Assembly (NCBI GenBank): GCA_947311845.1
Contig: CAMZMU010000107.1
Coordinates: forward strand, 37,519,160-37,583,159
Source: Poa pratensis
Taxonomy: Eukaryota > Streptophyta > Magnoliopsida > Poales > Poaceae
Length of the DNA stretch: 64,000 nt
Direction: 5' to 3'
Of the stretch, positions 1 to 11,430 are shown in pieces. The notes under the pieces are model-generated. The model saw nothing but the letters and a program-made list of their open reading frames with translations. It was not told the DNA's origin and ran no database searches. The translations under genes and the position numbers were made by a program. Numbering within the stretch: the first letter of the stretch is position 1; each line of letters starts with the position of its first letter.

Positions 1-1434
1 TTTCCTACTTTTATGGAATTAACCCTGCGCAGGCGAAAACCCTATTTCTTTATTTTAATGTTTCAGGGACCCAAACGACGTCCAAATGACCTGCAAATTT
101 ACGGGCGTCAATATTTGGAAGGAAGAGGACTTGGGGGCGAAGGAAGCAAACAAGCGGAGACCCGAGGGCCAAATTAGGTGGGCCCACGCGGCCCATGTAC
201 CTGGCCGCATGGGACCCCTCCTTTTGGGCCTCGGAGCTCCGTTGCCGTTGATCTTTTCTCCACCGACTCGGGTTTGACCTAAAACCCCTATAAAAATAGT
301 CCCCGACGTTCTCTGGAAGGAGCGCCGCCGAAACACAGAAACACCGAAACAGAGACCTGGAGCTGCAGATTGGAGGGGGGAAACTCCGGCGGGGCGCTGC
401 CGGCGTGGTCTCCATCTTCTCCAACGACTTCTCCACCGTCTCCATGATGAAGAGGGAGTAGTCCACCTCTGGACTATGGGTTTGTGGAAGTAACTTATGT
501 ATCTTTCCTCTCTTTGAGCTTCACTAATTAGCACCGTATGAGCTGCTGAACATGATTACGGTTATCTATGTAATACCGATGTGGTGGATCTTTTTATGAG
601 TTAATATATGTTTGAGATTGCAAATGTTTTGTTTCGGTTATGAATATAGATGCATACTATGTACCCCGTTCCTATTTACTTGTTTTGATCAAGCATGTTT
701 ATGAGAGCGTGTGTGGGGTGATGTGTGCATTAGTTGGAGTAACGGGGGTGGCTAGTGGGTGAACGTGAGAGATAGTTCCGCGATCCACTTGGGTATGTTT
801 ACCTTACTTTGTTGCCTCACTAGGGATAAAGAAAAATACCTTGCTACAGGGGTTGTGGTGACCATGCCACTTCTCCGTGACTAGATCTAGCATGTACTTT
901 TGTGTTGCAATCTCATATGTTAACTCTAGTGTTCCATTGTCTATCACTTTACTAAAGAGAGAGTGCATTTGTGAAACCATGAACCCGGTCCATTTTTAAT
1001 CATAAGAAACACCTTTCCAACAACTTTTATCCATTTTACATTTTCTGCTATTTAAAAATCCGAAAATACAAAAACACTTTTACATTTTTTTTGATATAAA
1101 ACCCAAAAATATCATTTATCATTGTTATCACCATCCTTGCATATTTATTTACCACCATTGCATATTTATTTCTTGTTTGCATATATTATCTTGATATCAT
1201 TCTTACACTTGTGCTTGACAACCACAGGTGAGGTTGAGGACCAAAACATTTATTTTGTTTTGTAGGTAACCAAAAGAAGGATAGGAAGATAAATCTTTCA
1301 CTACTGATTCCCCGAGAGTTCGATATTAAACCCTCGAGTCACCCTCGTGGGGAAACACGTCTTCCACTTACTACACACTCTGTACTTGGAGTTCAACCTA
1401 ACCCATATACTTTACTTTTCACGCAGGTAACTAC
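1..1434 (+). repeat. LTR-like retroelement DNA, no gene
   Basis: No credible coding region is seen. A TATA-like CTATAAAAATA lies near 288-298, followed by a GC-rich leader at about 300-450 and then AT-rich sequence, which is the usual order in a grass gypsy LTR with promoter and leader. The phrases around 1,300-1,370 (a CCCGAGAGTTCGATATT block followed by a GTGGGGAAACACG block) are also typical in style of Triticeae LTRs. Neither end is defined because the window starts inside it. The short ORFs on both strands at 50-530 overlap each other and look like composition artefacts. Confidence 0.4.
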
Positions 1435-2477
1435 GTGAAGAATCATATCATTGGGCATCACCCGCACGGACCTGCTCGTCGCGGTCTCGTTTGCTCCAAG
1501 GTCGGCCCTGGCTCGCTCGGCTGGGCCTCCTCCCTCGGTGCCGACCGCGTGCGACTCCTGCCCCAAGCCTCCTTCGCCTCCATGCGCCACCAATCGAGCA
1601 GAACGTCGCCGACCGGCCTGTCCGCTCCCTGCGCTCCCGCGGCGGTTCTCGGCGAGCAGCCCCTTCTGCCTCTGACCCGGTCTCCCCGCGCGAGGCCGTG
1701 GTGCTACCTGTCCATCCGCACAACGCCAGCCGTGCTCATGCGCCTTGCCAGTGGGGAAGCCAGAGGAAACTCGCAAGGTACCATCTTGCTTTTCCTCTCT
1801 GATTCGCCGTCGCCGTCCTTCATTCTCCGCGGCATCGCGGCCGCTGCCGCTAGGTTTAGCCTCTGCGCCGCTGCATCCTGGCCTGCCTTCTCTGCTGTGC
1901 TGCCGTTCATTGGAGAGGAGGAGCGGCACGAGGGAGGGAAGAGACAAGATAGAAGAGATGCAAATCAGAGAAGCATAGATGAGGGGCAGCGAATCTGCGA
2001 TGAAAGTGAATTGGGATAGGAAAATCGGGCAGAACTACAGCTGCTTGAGAGAGAGAGAGAGAGAGATAGAGAGAGAGTAATGGAGAGGGATTAAGGGGCG
2101 TTGTTGCTCTTTTGTTTGAGAAAGAGATGGACGCTGCCACTCTGCTGTGCTGCTTTGCTACTGTGTTGTTGCTGCTGCTAGGTTTGAGAGGATGCATCCA
2201 GGGAGATGATAGTAATGTGTGCGTGTGCTGCAGCCCTTCTAGGGAAGACGCCGGCAAACCTCCAAACAGGTGGAACGACATGCTAGCTCCCGCTCGGACG
2301 TCCGTCTTCTTTCTTGCGCCGTCTAACACAGCCATCTGTAGACGCCACCGGTCCACTTGCCTTGGACACAGGTACATCCACCGATCTTCTCCACTACAAC
2401 AAGTCTCAATATTTTTGTTAGCATGTGAACCTATTCATCGATATAAACAACCATCTACCAATAGCTCTCTCACATAA
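1435..2477. other. GC-rich block without a recognisable gene
   Basis: From about 1,435 to 1,910 both strands are open in several frames because the DNA is GC- and CpG-rich. None of the translations matches a family I know. A (GA)n tract sits at about 2,047-2,078. An ORF at 2,112-2,477 (+, 121 codons) begins with a hydrophobic leucine-rich stretch that could be mistaken for a signal peptide, but it continues into low-complexity sequence. The block may be a captured or decayed exon next to the LTR-like DNA. I would not annotate a protein here. Confidence 0.35.
2047..2078. repeat. (GA)n microsatellite
   Basis: An almost perfect GA dinucleotide run, interrupted once by TA. It marks the boundary between the GC-rich block and AT-richer DNA. 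Confidence 0.9.
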
Positions 2478-3737
2478 TTATAAGATCAATTCAGATATCA
2501 AATAAACTACATGAGCAAAGGAAACGGAGAAGTATTCCAAATTGTGAACATGCTCTAATTTTGGTAAGTTCGGTCCGTTTCAAGCCAGAACATATACAAA
2601 TTAGTACTTGCACACATTTATACTTGTAAATATATGTTAGATTATGAATTGATTGAATAATGCTCATGAACAATGAAATGATAACTTGATTGACTATAAT
2701 AGTCTAACACGTTTCTAAAGAGTGGAAGAGAAAGAAGATTACTACATGATGAGTCAAAATTGAATGGGTCGTTTTGGCAAATTCTTAGCACTAAGTATGG
2801 TATATTGTCTCAGATAAGCTACTTGTGGGAAGGAGTGTTTAATACCAAATCAACGTCCTGCAGATCCATGCTCAATGTCGTATAAAAGTGATTTGTTATA
2901 CCTTCATTCAGTTCACCATTGCAGGATCATATTCTACTATAGAGACTAAATATTCATTTGATTTTAGCTGTTGGTCCACCTATATATGCAGTATGAATTG
3001 GATGATGCACCTAATGAACTTTGGTTGTACCTAACATAGATATGTCATGATTTTGGTTCGGTCATGTTTACATGCTAACATAAGACATTGAGGTCCTCCT
3101 AGAAGCTGGAGCCTCTGATTCACCTCTTCATCTGATAAATTCTTGAAAGAATCCAAGAGATAATTATGTACAGTCCTACTTTTCAAGGCATTAAGCTCTA
3201 GCTGTAGCTATCTTTGTTTCTAGCTACATCATCTTGGTCTGGTAATTTCTTTATCATCTTATTTTCTCTTTTCAAGCCATTAAGCTATAGCCGTAGCTAT
3301 CTTCGTTTCTAGCTACATCATCTTGGTCTCTGTTATTTCTTTGTCATCTTATTTGCTTAAAGTGTACTTTCGTTGGCATATCCGCAAGCAAAATAAAAAC
3401 ATGAGATGTATTAATTGGAAGGCATGAAAAGCATATATGTGGAGGTTTGTGGGCCTCAGCATAAACTGAAGTGCTCAGCTGAATGCCGAGACAACATTAC
3501 TATGCTCACTGCTCAGCGCTGAGACAATTATGTCACTACTTACTCCAAGATGATGTAGAATCTAAGCTAATTTGAATATCTCTTTGGACATATGTTTAAA
3601 TTCAGCATGTAATCTTTTAAATCAAGACGATATATTTGTACTTAATGAAACCTTTAGATCTTCAATTGCCGCTCACAACCAAAACTTTCATTATGGATGA
3701 GTAATTATGTTCACTTGATGGGTTTGGTTGAGGTTTA
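2478..3737. other. AT-rich intergenic DNA with a tandem duplication
   Basis: No gene is supported. The only structure seen is an imperfect tandem duplication of roughly 90 bp, at about 3,182-3,265 and 3,270-3,350. Both copies carry the run CTAGCTACATCATCTTGGTC. Confidence 0.6.
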
Positions 3738-5031
3738 TCTATATTATTAGATGTCTATAAAGTAATAGTAGATATCAGTTTTAATTAGCTTAAACCTTCT
3801 TTGCTCATGCAAGTTTTCTTACAAAGCAGTGACACAGCACTCACGTGGACAATTGATGCCGTTTTTGCAGTGGCCTCCATAACCACAGAGTTTAGCGAAG
3901 ATAAAAGGAAGGAATGGCTCGACTTTGACATGTACATGAATTTAGCATCATGGACAGATGAAGTGCTGCTTTCTGATTTTTCTATAATTGATACCTTGAT
4001 AATCATGTATAGGTTGACCATCCTAAGCTATTGTGGAGATTTATGAGATTATGCTCTTTTCTTGAGGCGATACATTCAGCTAATCAAGGCAGTGTACTAG
4101 ATATTTCTGCATCCATCTTTCAAATGTTACTTTGCACTAGATTGAATTGTCTGAAAGTCAGGCCATTTTTCTCGAGGTGATACATTTAGCTTATGGAATC
4201 TAACTTTTTTTGTCAGAAATTAATCCGTGTGTCCTTGTGCAAAGTAAGTTGATTGTAGCAAAATAAAAGTTATCACTTACACTTTATTAGCTTGATGAAA
4301 TATACAAGCAACTTGCGCTTTTGTTACATTATTGTGAATTGTTTCTCCTTTTGTACACATGGATACAAAGTTTGGCTTTTATAATGGAAATTTGCTATGA
4401 TCAAATGTACTTCCAAATATAACAATATAGGATCGACAAATGCGTCCAATTTTTACAAGTTAAAAAACTTAAAAAGGTAGAACTTTTGCTACTTCTATGT
4501 ATGGTCACAACTTTTGTTTATCTTTCACATGTATTATGAGATGAAGAAGAGCATCAACTCAGAATAGGCTTGGGAAGCGAGGGCCGAGGGAGCAAAATAA
4601 CCGGTGGAAATAAGACTGAGAAGCTAAATAAGAAAACTCAAGACTCGGATACTAATTAGCCGAGCCGAGTTTTAGTGTGAGGTCGTTTGCTGATCGACCT
4701 TAATGGGTTACACGTGTAACTTGATCGACCTTAATGGGTTACACGTTTAACTTGTTATGCTTGGTCAAAATTCGTAACCTCAATCCTTGGTCAAAATTGG
4801 TAACCTCAATCCTAGCGCCTCAAGGTATGAAATTATATATTGTTTGTGCTTCCCTGGCGGAGATTGTTGTTTTCTTGCGTGTTCCTTTTTTTCATTATGG
4901 AAAAATTATAACGGTTTAAATGAACGGACATGCTCTTTTCCTCGGTTATAATATTTTATGTTCATTTTGTTTAAGTGTGTGGCGGACAATATAACTTGAG
5001 CACCCGTAGCAACGCACGGGCATTCAACTAG
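3738..5031 (+). mobile_element. Probable non-autonomous Helitron
   Basis: The 3' end is well supported. A hairpin made from CCCGT (5,003-5,007) and ACGGG (5,016-5,020) is followed 8 bases later by CTAG (5,028-5,031) and then T, which is the canonical Helitron terminus; the CGTTGC-type hairpin is common in grass Helitrons. A candidate 5' end is TCTATATTATTAG at 3,738, preceded by A, which fits insertion between A and T. No Rep/helicase is encoded. Inside are an unrecognised 81-codon ORF (3,801-4,046) and small tandem repeats at 4,690-4,760 (two copies of a CTTGATCGACCTTAATGGGT unit) and 4,760-4,815. The 5' end is inferred; the 3' end is seen. Confidence 0.5.
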
Positions 5032-5161
5032 TATATTATTATGTTGTTCAATAGAAATGCACAGACACTCCGTTAGTACTACTATTATAATAGTTCTCGA
5101 CTGTTTTTTATTAACATGGTCAAACTTTACTTGAGTCGGAAAAAACTTACATGCCTTCTTA

Positions 5162-5920
5162 TTAATAATAGAAACCAAGAGAGTACACATAAATCTTTTC
5201 TGGCATACACACCCCAGGCGGTGGTCTGAAATACCAAGCAAGACACAAAAGATCCGAGGACATGCTCCATGCATCGAGATTGTTCACAGATACCCAATGC
5301 TGATCACCGGGCTTGGCGTAGACTACGTGCAATGACGCATTATCTATGTACAATGGCCCATTATCTTGCACGCAGAATACAAGAGTGGGTGGGGAGGTCG
5401 AGTCGTCGATTCCGGCGAAATAGCGATGCTCGTTGGGGTCGGAGAAGTAGAGCTTCAAGGCGTCGATGGCTTGTCTAGATTTCTGTTCGGAGCCATCGTG
5501 CGCCCGCACCTCAGTGATGGGTGGGAACTGCGTGAGCCTGCCGGTGAGGGGGTTGAGGAGGCGGACGACGTCGGTGGACTGCTTGTCGCGCAGGACGAGG
5601 AGGCCCTCGGCCACGGCAAAGAGGTAATTGCTGGAGAACGCTTCGTGTTCTGAACATACGCGGACGCCGGATTGGTGGCGCATGCGGCAGCGCGATGTAG
5701 GCGATCGGTCGGGTACTATCGTCCAGCGGCGGCTGGGGCGGAAGAGGACATCCATGCTGCAAAGGTTGTCGGACAAGTCGCGCCAGGCCTTGCAAACGCC
5801 CCGCAAGCGGCTGTACTGCTCCGCCGGCCATGGAGAATCTGAGCACAGACGGCCGGCGACGTCCCTGAAGATATCGGGCGCCAGGTTGGTCCAGTCCTTC
5901 CTGCGAGAGGGTGACCACAA
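5162..5920 (-). CDS. F-box protein with DUF295-like domain, C-terminus missing
   Basis: A single-exon ORF of 252 residues. Residues about 10-55 form a degenerate F-box (APDIFRDVAGRL, then YSRLRGVCKAWRDL), the segment that docks onto SKP1 in SCF ubiquitin ligases. From about residue 60 the protein resembles the plant DUF295 domain: a LLNPLTGRLTQFPP motif, a region with DPNEHRYFAGID, and a W-V segment near residue 210. DUF295 proteins usually run to 350-400 residues and end with a conserved block on the functional residue core; here translation stops in LGFYY with no such block, so the 3' part appears lost. A Helitron terminus lies 130 bp beyond the stop. The first in-frame ATG at 5,918-5,920 was chosen because it lies just ahead of the F-box. 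It could be a functional short F-box protein or a truncated paralogue; these genes turn over rapidly in grasses. Confidence 0.7.
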   Translation of the reverse strand: MWSPSRRKDWTNLAPDIFRDVAGRLCSDSPWPAEQYSRLRGVCKAWRDLSDNLCSMDVLFRPSRRWTIVPDRSPTSRCRMRHQSGVRVCSEHEAFSSNYLFAVAEGLLVLRDKQSTDVVRLLNPLTGRLTQFPPITEVRAHDGSEQKSRQAIDALKLYFSDPNEHRYFAGIDDSTSPPTLVFCVQDNGPLYIDNASLHVVYAKPGDQHWVSVNNLDAWSMSSDLLCLAWYFRPPPGVCMPEKIYVYSLGFYY

Positions 5921-6016
5921 TGAGCTACCGCTACCAGCTTGAGAGGCAAAGAAAAACTACGTCCGGACATACCGTTCTTTTACTCGCCGTGGCCGCTTCC
6001 TCGAAGGAACAGATTC

Positions 6017-6041
6017 GCTGCTGCTGCTGCTGCTGCTGCTG
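6017..6041. repeat. (CTG)n trinucleotide repeat
   Basis: About eight uninterrupted CTG units upstream of the F-box gene. On the minus strand this is a CAG run in the presumed promoter or 5' leader of that gene. Confidence 0.9.
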
Positions 6042-8268
6042 CGACTATGAGTGCAAGAAGGCAGCAGACGATCGGAAAGTTTACAGCGGCGGCGGCGCGC
6101 TCGCGTCACGACGCCCTCGAATCTCGCGAGACGATCGCTCCCGCCGGTGCCCGGAGAGGCACCGCCAAGTTTCCGGCTCCTCATCGATCTGGTCGAAGAT
6201 GCGTTGAACTTTGGGCAAGGGATCTAGGTCTAGGTGATACTGGATGTGAATATGTGATTGGGAGTTTTTATTTCTGGAATCATGTAAGTACCCTAACAAG
6301 ACGTCCGATGATTCCGGAGATGTTATTGTTGGAGATTTCCATCCTCGACAAGGCTTGACATCTGTGGAAGTTCACATCTAATACGTATCGAGTTTGAGGG
6401 CGAGGAGCGCAGCGTGAGAGCTAGGGCGTCCCGCCGAAGATCGGGTGCTGATGCTTGCATGGGTAGCACAAATATTAAATAACTCGGACCGAGGCGACGT
6501 GGCTGAACTAGCGAAAGGAAAACGCGAGATACGCGTGGATCACAACTGCACACAGGTTGATTCACCGGGGTAAAACAGTCCAACTAACGGCATATTCGCC
6601 TATGCACTGTGCTGCCTTGGTTGTAGAGCCAGAAATTTTACGCCTTGCTTCAAGGAACGGAGGGAGTAATACGTATCGAGTATCGACTACTGTCCTTTCA
6701 AAAAAGAGAGTATCGACTACTGTTAATGCAGGTACGGATATGCCGCGCGCGCGGTAGGTTCCAGCTGCGGTGTCGGCACAAACCTGACCAGATACGTTGA
6801 TGGAACATAACATGAACCTCTCCCAGGGAGAGTCTCCCTGGCAGTCAGTCATATATCACCTTCTCAAGAACAGCAAAACCTCGCCATCCATCCATGATCC
6901 GTTGCTGCCGTCCAGTCAGATTCCCTAATCCGTCAATGATTCCCCACGTACGGCTTATGACCTGCTCACCTGCAAGCCAAGACTGGCATATCCCATCATC
7001 ATTTGATTCGCCATATACACTTGCATGCAACTGCAGGCACTTGAGCCGTCTTATCAGCGTCAGCTCAAGAAAGAGGACTGCAGGTACTATCTGCTGCATA
7101 ATTAAACTAACAGCCGTTCTTGCTTCTGGTTAGCAAAAATGAAGAAAACTAATCTAGTTAAAAGTAATTCATCATTATAAATGGGTCAGCTTCAGTGACT
7201 GTCATTGGATCAAGAATGGACAATGCAGCTATTGCTATTTCGCGTTGTTCATGAGGATCTCAACGCTGATCCTCAAAATTCAAGTTAATAAATTCAGTCA
7301 TAGCGGGAGAGAGAGGTATTCTGAAGCCCGAGCTACGTGGAGCCTGTTTTTTGAAAAAAATCAAATTGGCATTTTTTTAGTTTCCAAAAATCACGAAAAA
7401 AAAATCACAGATGGTGATTGTTTCAAGATCTAAAAAGCGTACAAAATTACAACTCAAAAGTTATTGTATTTGTTGTATGGGGAAAAAATGACAAATGGGT
7501 GGATCTAGTTGATAAACCGTACACAGTTTTAGAAATTAAAATTTTGCCGGTTTTTACTTTTTTCTGTAACCCAGAATAAAAGGAAGTTTCAGTTGAAATT
7601 TTGCACGCTTTCAGATTTGACAGTATCTACATCTGGAATTTTTATTCGCGGTATTTGGAAACTGAAGAGTGTCGGTTTTGAATTTTGAAAGAAACGAGCT
7701 ACATGTAGCTCTGGCTCCATTTGAACCTTCCGTCAGTAGCGGGGCTAGTTAAACATTTGAGTGTTATTGTACCGGGAGAGTAATTCCCTTGTAAAATAGT
7801 TGTCGTTCTTTCGTTTTTCAAAAATCTTGTTACTTTCCTTTTTAATTAATGAGATGAGGGAAAAATTGCCTTCGTTTAAAAAAAACCTAATTGATCGTGT
7901 ATATCTTACGAACGGAGTAGCTCATACACAGGTTCTCCGCATCATAGATTTTGAATCGGATGAAAGATCTTTGATATCATGGGCCAATATTATATAAATG
8001 TTAAGAACGTAGAATCACAAATCCAAGTAAATCGAATCGCATAACAGCTCAATTAGGTCACAAAATCACTATCACATGATAGAATCAAGAATCTGACAAT
8101 TCTTTTTTTTCTAGATCAATTGAAACTAACTTAGTTTAGCCATACTGTAACTAATTAACAGTAAATATCACTATCTATCTTTGCACATCGTACAAGTAAC
8201 AAAGTACATCCGAAGAGTTTTTCCAACCAAAATTAATAACCGAAATATCCTAATGTACCCAATTATTG

Positions 8269-8291
8269 CCCCCCCCCCCCCCCCCCCCCCC
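8269..8291. repeat. Poly-C homopolymer (23 C)
   Basis: A run of about 23 cytosines followed by a CA/C-rich tail. Its length is likely to be unreliable in any assembly, and it can form G-quadruplex or i-motif structures. Confidence 0.85.
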
Positions 8292-8535
8292 ACACACCCA
8301 CCCCCCAAACAAACAGGGTTTTGTTTGTCACTCGAGTTTATTTCTCACTCGATAAAACATATAATTAAATTGAGTCACACCCTTCTTTCTTACATTGGTT
8401 TCCATATACAAACTTAAGTTTTCTTGAATCTAGTTTTCCATAACATATTAGTTTGGATTTTGGTTTTTATTTGTACTAGAATTCTTTCATTTTCTTTAAA
8501 TAAACTAGTAATTCCCAAGTTCTTTACTAAGAGTA

Positions 8536-8837
8536 TACTCCTTCCGTTTCACAATATAAGATGTTTTAGACTTTTTCTCACATTCACATGTACATACATG
8601 TATCTATACATGTTTTAGTGCATGTGTCCGTTCATTTTATTATGAATCTAGACATGAATGTGTAACATCTACTTCCTCCGTTCATGAAAAGATGCCACAA
8701 CCTATACTAAATTTGCATGTGTCTAGACATGATTTAGTGTATACATGGATGCAAATTTGGATTACCTAGGTTGATACATCTTTTGTGGACGGAGGGAGTA
8801 AAACATTTTGCATTAATTGTGGAATGAAGGGAGCGTA
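8536..8837. mobile_element. Stowaway-type MITE, outer element of a nested pair
   Basis: The left end reads TA then CTCCTTCCGTTTCACAATA. The diverged right end (about 8,803-8,835) carries the complementary TTGTGGAATGAAGGGAG pattern followed by TA. A second Stowaway element (8,670-8,800) lies inside it. The outer copy is older, judging by the decay of its right end. Confidence 0.55.
8670..8800. mobile_element. Stowaway MITE, inner element
   Basis: The terminal inverted repeats, starting CTTCCTCCGTTCATGAAAAG on the left and with the complement of CATCTTTTGTGGACGGAG on the right, are bordered by TA on both sides. The length of about 130 bp is typical of the Tc1/mariner-derived Stowaway group. 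It has inserted into an older element of the same type. Confidence 0.8.
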
Positions 8838-9149
8838 TGCTATGAAAACTCGCCGGTCGTTAGCGGTCGACGTCACGCACGTCCTCTCGATCAGCAGGTC
8901 CGATAAATCACTAGTACAACTACAACAGCATTCTGCCTGTGCAATCCACATAACGTTTTCGAGATGAGCAGTAGCTTAATTGGCACAAGATCGTGTGGCG
9001 TTTTCATCCATATGAATCCGTGCATGCATGCGTGCATGCATTCACAGCCGCGACTTGATCTACCACCGCCCTGTTGCTTATATAAGCTCACCGCGAGATC
9101 GCCTCCAAGTTTCCATCACACCCAGATTACACTGTGAAGAAGTGTTTTC
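8838..9149 (+). promoter_or_regulatory. Promoter and 5' leader of the AP2/ERF gene
   Basis: A TATA box (TATATAAG, 9,079-9,086) lies 64-71 bases upstream of the ATG at 9,150. Upstream at 9,021-9,042 is a run of overlapping GCATGCATG elements, the RY-type motif bound by plant B3 factors. Function is inferred from position and motif only. Confidence 0.55.
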
Positions 9150-10721
9150 ATGGAGGACAACCACCGACAGCAGCAGCAGCAGTCGGCTCCTCAGTACAGG
9201 GGCGTGAGGCGGCGGAAGTGGGGCAGGTGGGCAGTGGCGGATCTAGGATTTGATCAACGGGGTGCCAAGATTTAAAAAATAGGTTCAAAATTCATCATAA
9301 GTTGAGCGCATTAGTTTAAATTTTCAAAAATGACAATGAAGTAACAAAATTTGGTCTCAGTGTATAGCATAATAGTAACAACAGGGGGCGGAGGAGCTAC
9401 ACCCCTGGCAACAGGAGCCATGGGGCTGGGTGCACGATTTTTTTCTATCTATATGCTGTTGAAAAGCTTGAGTTGGCTTATCATTTAGCCTAATTATAAG
9501 GTAAATTAAAATTTGGCCCGGGGTTTGATTCCTTCCTGGCTTCGCTCCTCACTCTTCATATCTCAAGGTTTAAAACTCTCGATCTAAAAAATCTGCACAA
9601 TCAAAGCACACCAATTGTTGCATCAATACGACTACAGGGCAATGGTTCATTTTTTGTCTTTCAATCACAATTTCACAAAGAGGAAACTACCTATCTGATA
9701 TTAGTAATTAGTTGTTAGTGGACTGAATTGGGTATGTGCTACTTGCTGCCTTGCCTCACTGCCTGGAACCTGGCGGTGTATGGGTCGCCTGATCGCCGTG
9801 TAATCGGTCAGGAGTCGTTGGTTTGCCGCGAACTCGGTTGCGGTTTGCTGGCTCTCTCCGCTGCCTGCTGGGCCCTTGATGCTCGAATCGCCGTCGGTGC
9901 CTATTGGCTGAAAGAATACGCCGTGTTTCCACGCCATGTCGCCGACAGTCGCTGGCTGCAACCACCCGCCGCCGCAGTTCGTTTTTGGTCAGTTTCGTCG
10001 CCGTTGTAGACTGGTCGGAGGTTTCGATTGGGTTTCGATCAATGCGATGCAGCCAGAGAGGAGAGCGTGAGGAAAATGATCTGTTGGGCTCTGATGAATA
10101 GAAGGGCTCTTGTGTTTGCTGGACTTTTCACCATGAATCTTTATTAATTTCGCATTTTTCAGCTAGTATATACACGTACAAATAGTATAACTTATAGTAG
10201 ATCAAAAAATATATGTATCTTCGGTGGGGGTGCCACGGCACCCATGGCACCCCCACTGGATCCGCCCCTGCAGGTGGGTCTCGGAGATCCGGCAGCCAGG
10301 CACCAAGGTCCGCGTCTGGCTCGGCAGCTTCGACTCGGCGGAGATGGCGGCGGTGGCGCATGACGTGGCGGCGCTGCGCCTGCGCGGGCCGCGGGACGCG
10401 CAGCTCAACTTCCCGGGCTCCATCGGCTGGCTGCCCCAGCCGGCGACAACGGACCCGGCCGACATCCGCGCGGCGGCGGCGGAGGCGGCCGAGCGGGTGC
10501 GTCGCGAGCCGGCGCTGGTCGCTGCCGCAGCCGCAACGAACACGGTGGCCGAGCTGGGGGACGGCGAGTTCGCCGACCAGCTGGAATCATCGCCCAAGAT
10601 GTGGGCCGAGATGGCAGAGGCCATGCTGCTGGAGCCACCGAGATGGGATCAGGATGGCAGCGACGACGCGGCCGAGAGCTCCCAGAACTGGACAGAGGGG
10701 TCCCTCTGGGATGCGTGCTAA
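9150..10721 (+). CDS. AP2/ERF transcription factor (DREB-type) split by a hAT insertion
   Basis: Two coding pieces, 9,150-9,226 and 10,274-10,721, join to 525 nt (174 residues) once the hAT element at 9,232-10,270 and one copy of its 8-bp target duplication are removed. The AP2 domain runs from about residue 16 ([12 protein letters not shown]) across the junction into [18 protein letters not shown] and ends in [13 protein letters not shown]. The valine after the WGRW motif is the DREB-type residue; the usual downstream glutamate is glutamine. AP2 proteins bind GCC or DRE/CRT promoter elements in the nucleus. The C-terminus is alanine-rich, then acidic, ending in WDAC. Read through without splicing, translation stops about 14 codons into the transposon, before the domain is complete. 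The gene is therefore broken unless the insert is spliced out. Confidence 0.85.
9232..10270. mobile_element. Non-autonomous hAT element inside the AP2 domain
   Basis: The terminal inverted repeats are CAGTGGCGGATCTAG on the left and, read inward from the right, CAGGGGCGGATCCAG. They are flanked by a perfect 8-bp target duplication, CAGGTGGG, at 9,224-9,231 and 10,271-10,278. The 8-bp duplication and CAG(T/G)G ends are diagnostic of the hAT superfamily. The 1,039-bp body encodes no transposase; a GC-rich stretch at about 9,730-10,080 has no recognisable protein. Inverted copies of GGGGTGCC sit near both ends (about 9,260 and 10,227-10,256). The perfect duplication suggests a fairly recent insertion. 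Confidence 0.9.
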
Positions 10722-11430
10722 TTAATCAAGCTACGCACACAACTACACAAGTGCCAAGAGAGTAAACACTGTTTCCCTAAAAAAAACTGTGCCGGGAGTA
10801 AGTAAGAAATCTTGTAAGATATCGTCTATATGCTTTCTCAACATTTGCCAATGTGTGCGCAACATATCGACTGCACATATGCAGCATAACGGATTTAAAC
10901 CGTTGTCTATTACAGCCTTGGCCTCGCCAATTTGGCACCACCGGCTACAAACCTGGCTCGTCGTAGCCTGTCGGTACTAGATTTGGTGACCTTAGACCCG
11001 TTCCCACTATTCCCTCGTCTCTATTGGGATCGTTGTAGTCGAAGCCGTCAGAGGTATCGCATGACATCTCGTCTGTAGGCTCAGAGGATTTTGTCTTCGA
11101 GTATCAGCTCGTCTAGACCATACGGCGTCAAAAAGGTATCCAACTTATCTTTATAAACTAGCTAGAGACTGCGTCGAAAGCGCCAATTTTTTAATGTGGT
11201 AGGTCGATCGATACAAATCTTTTCTATAAAAGAATGTTTAGTATAACCTTTTTGAACATTCTGGAAAGAGATAGGCAGTATATTTATATTCAACACTCTC
11301 TCAAAGGTCTCGAACTCAGGAACTCTTTGATATGATTTCATATTGAATTGATACACTAATCAACGGATGGAAATGGATGAGCAATACATTTCTATTTTAA
11401 TGGGACAAACCACGCTTAATATATTTATAT
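10722..11430. other. 3' region of the AP2/ERF gene and intergenic DNA
   Basis: The stretch includes the probable 3' UTR just after the TAA at 10,719-10,721. No further gene or clear repeat is seen. Confidence 0.5.

Larger units (their letters stand above)
5921..8535. other. Intergenic DNA with MITE remnants and simple repeats
   Basis: No gene is supported. Seen here: a (CTG)n run (6,017-6,041); a lone Stowaway-type right end, GGAACGGAGGGAGTA, at about 6,655-6,669; a short repeated phrase TATCGACTACTGT at about 6,690-6,725; AT-rich DNA from 7,140 to 8,260; and a poly-C tract at 8,269-8,291. The short ORFs are not conserved-looking. Confidence 0.6.

Noticed and set aside
1393..2019. Overlapping ORFs up to 194 codons on both strands
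   Set aside because: GC-rich DNA without stops in several frames; no domain and no splice structure.
6377..6682. TAATACGTATCGAG at 6,377 and 6,668 as a 14-bp target duplication
   Set aside because: The segment between shows no transposon ends, and one border is a lone MITE terminus. A chance or older rearrangement is as likely.
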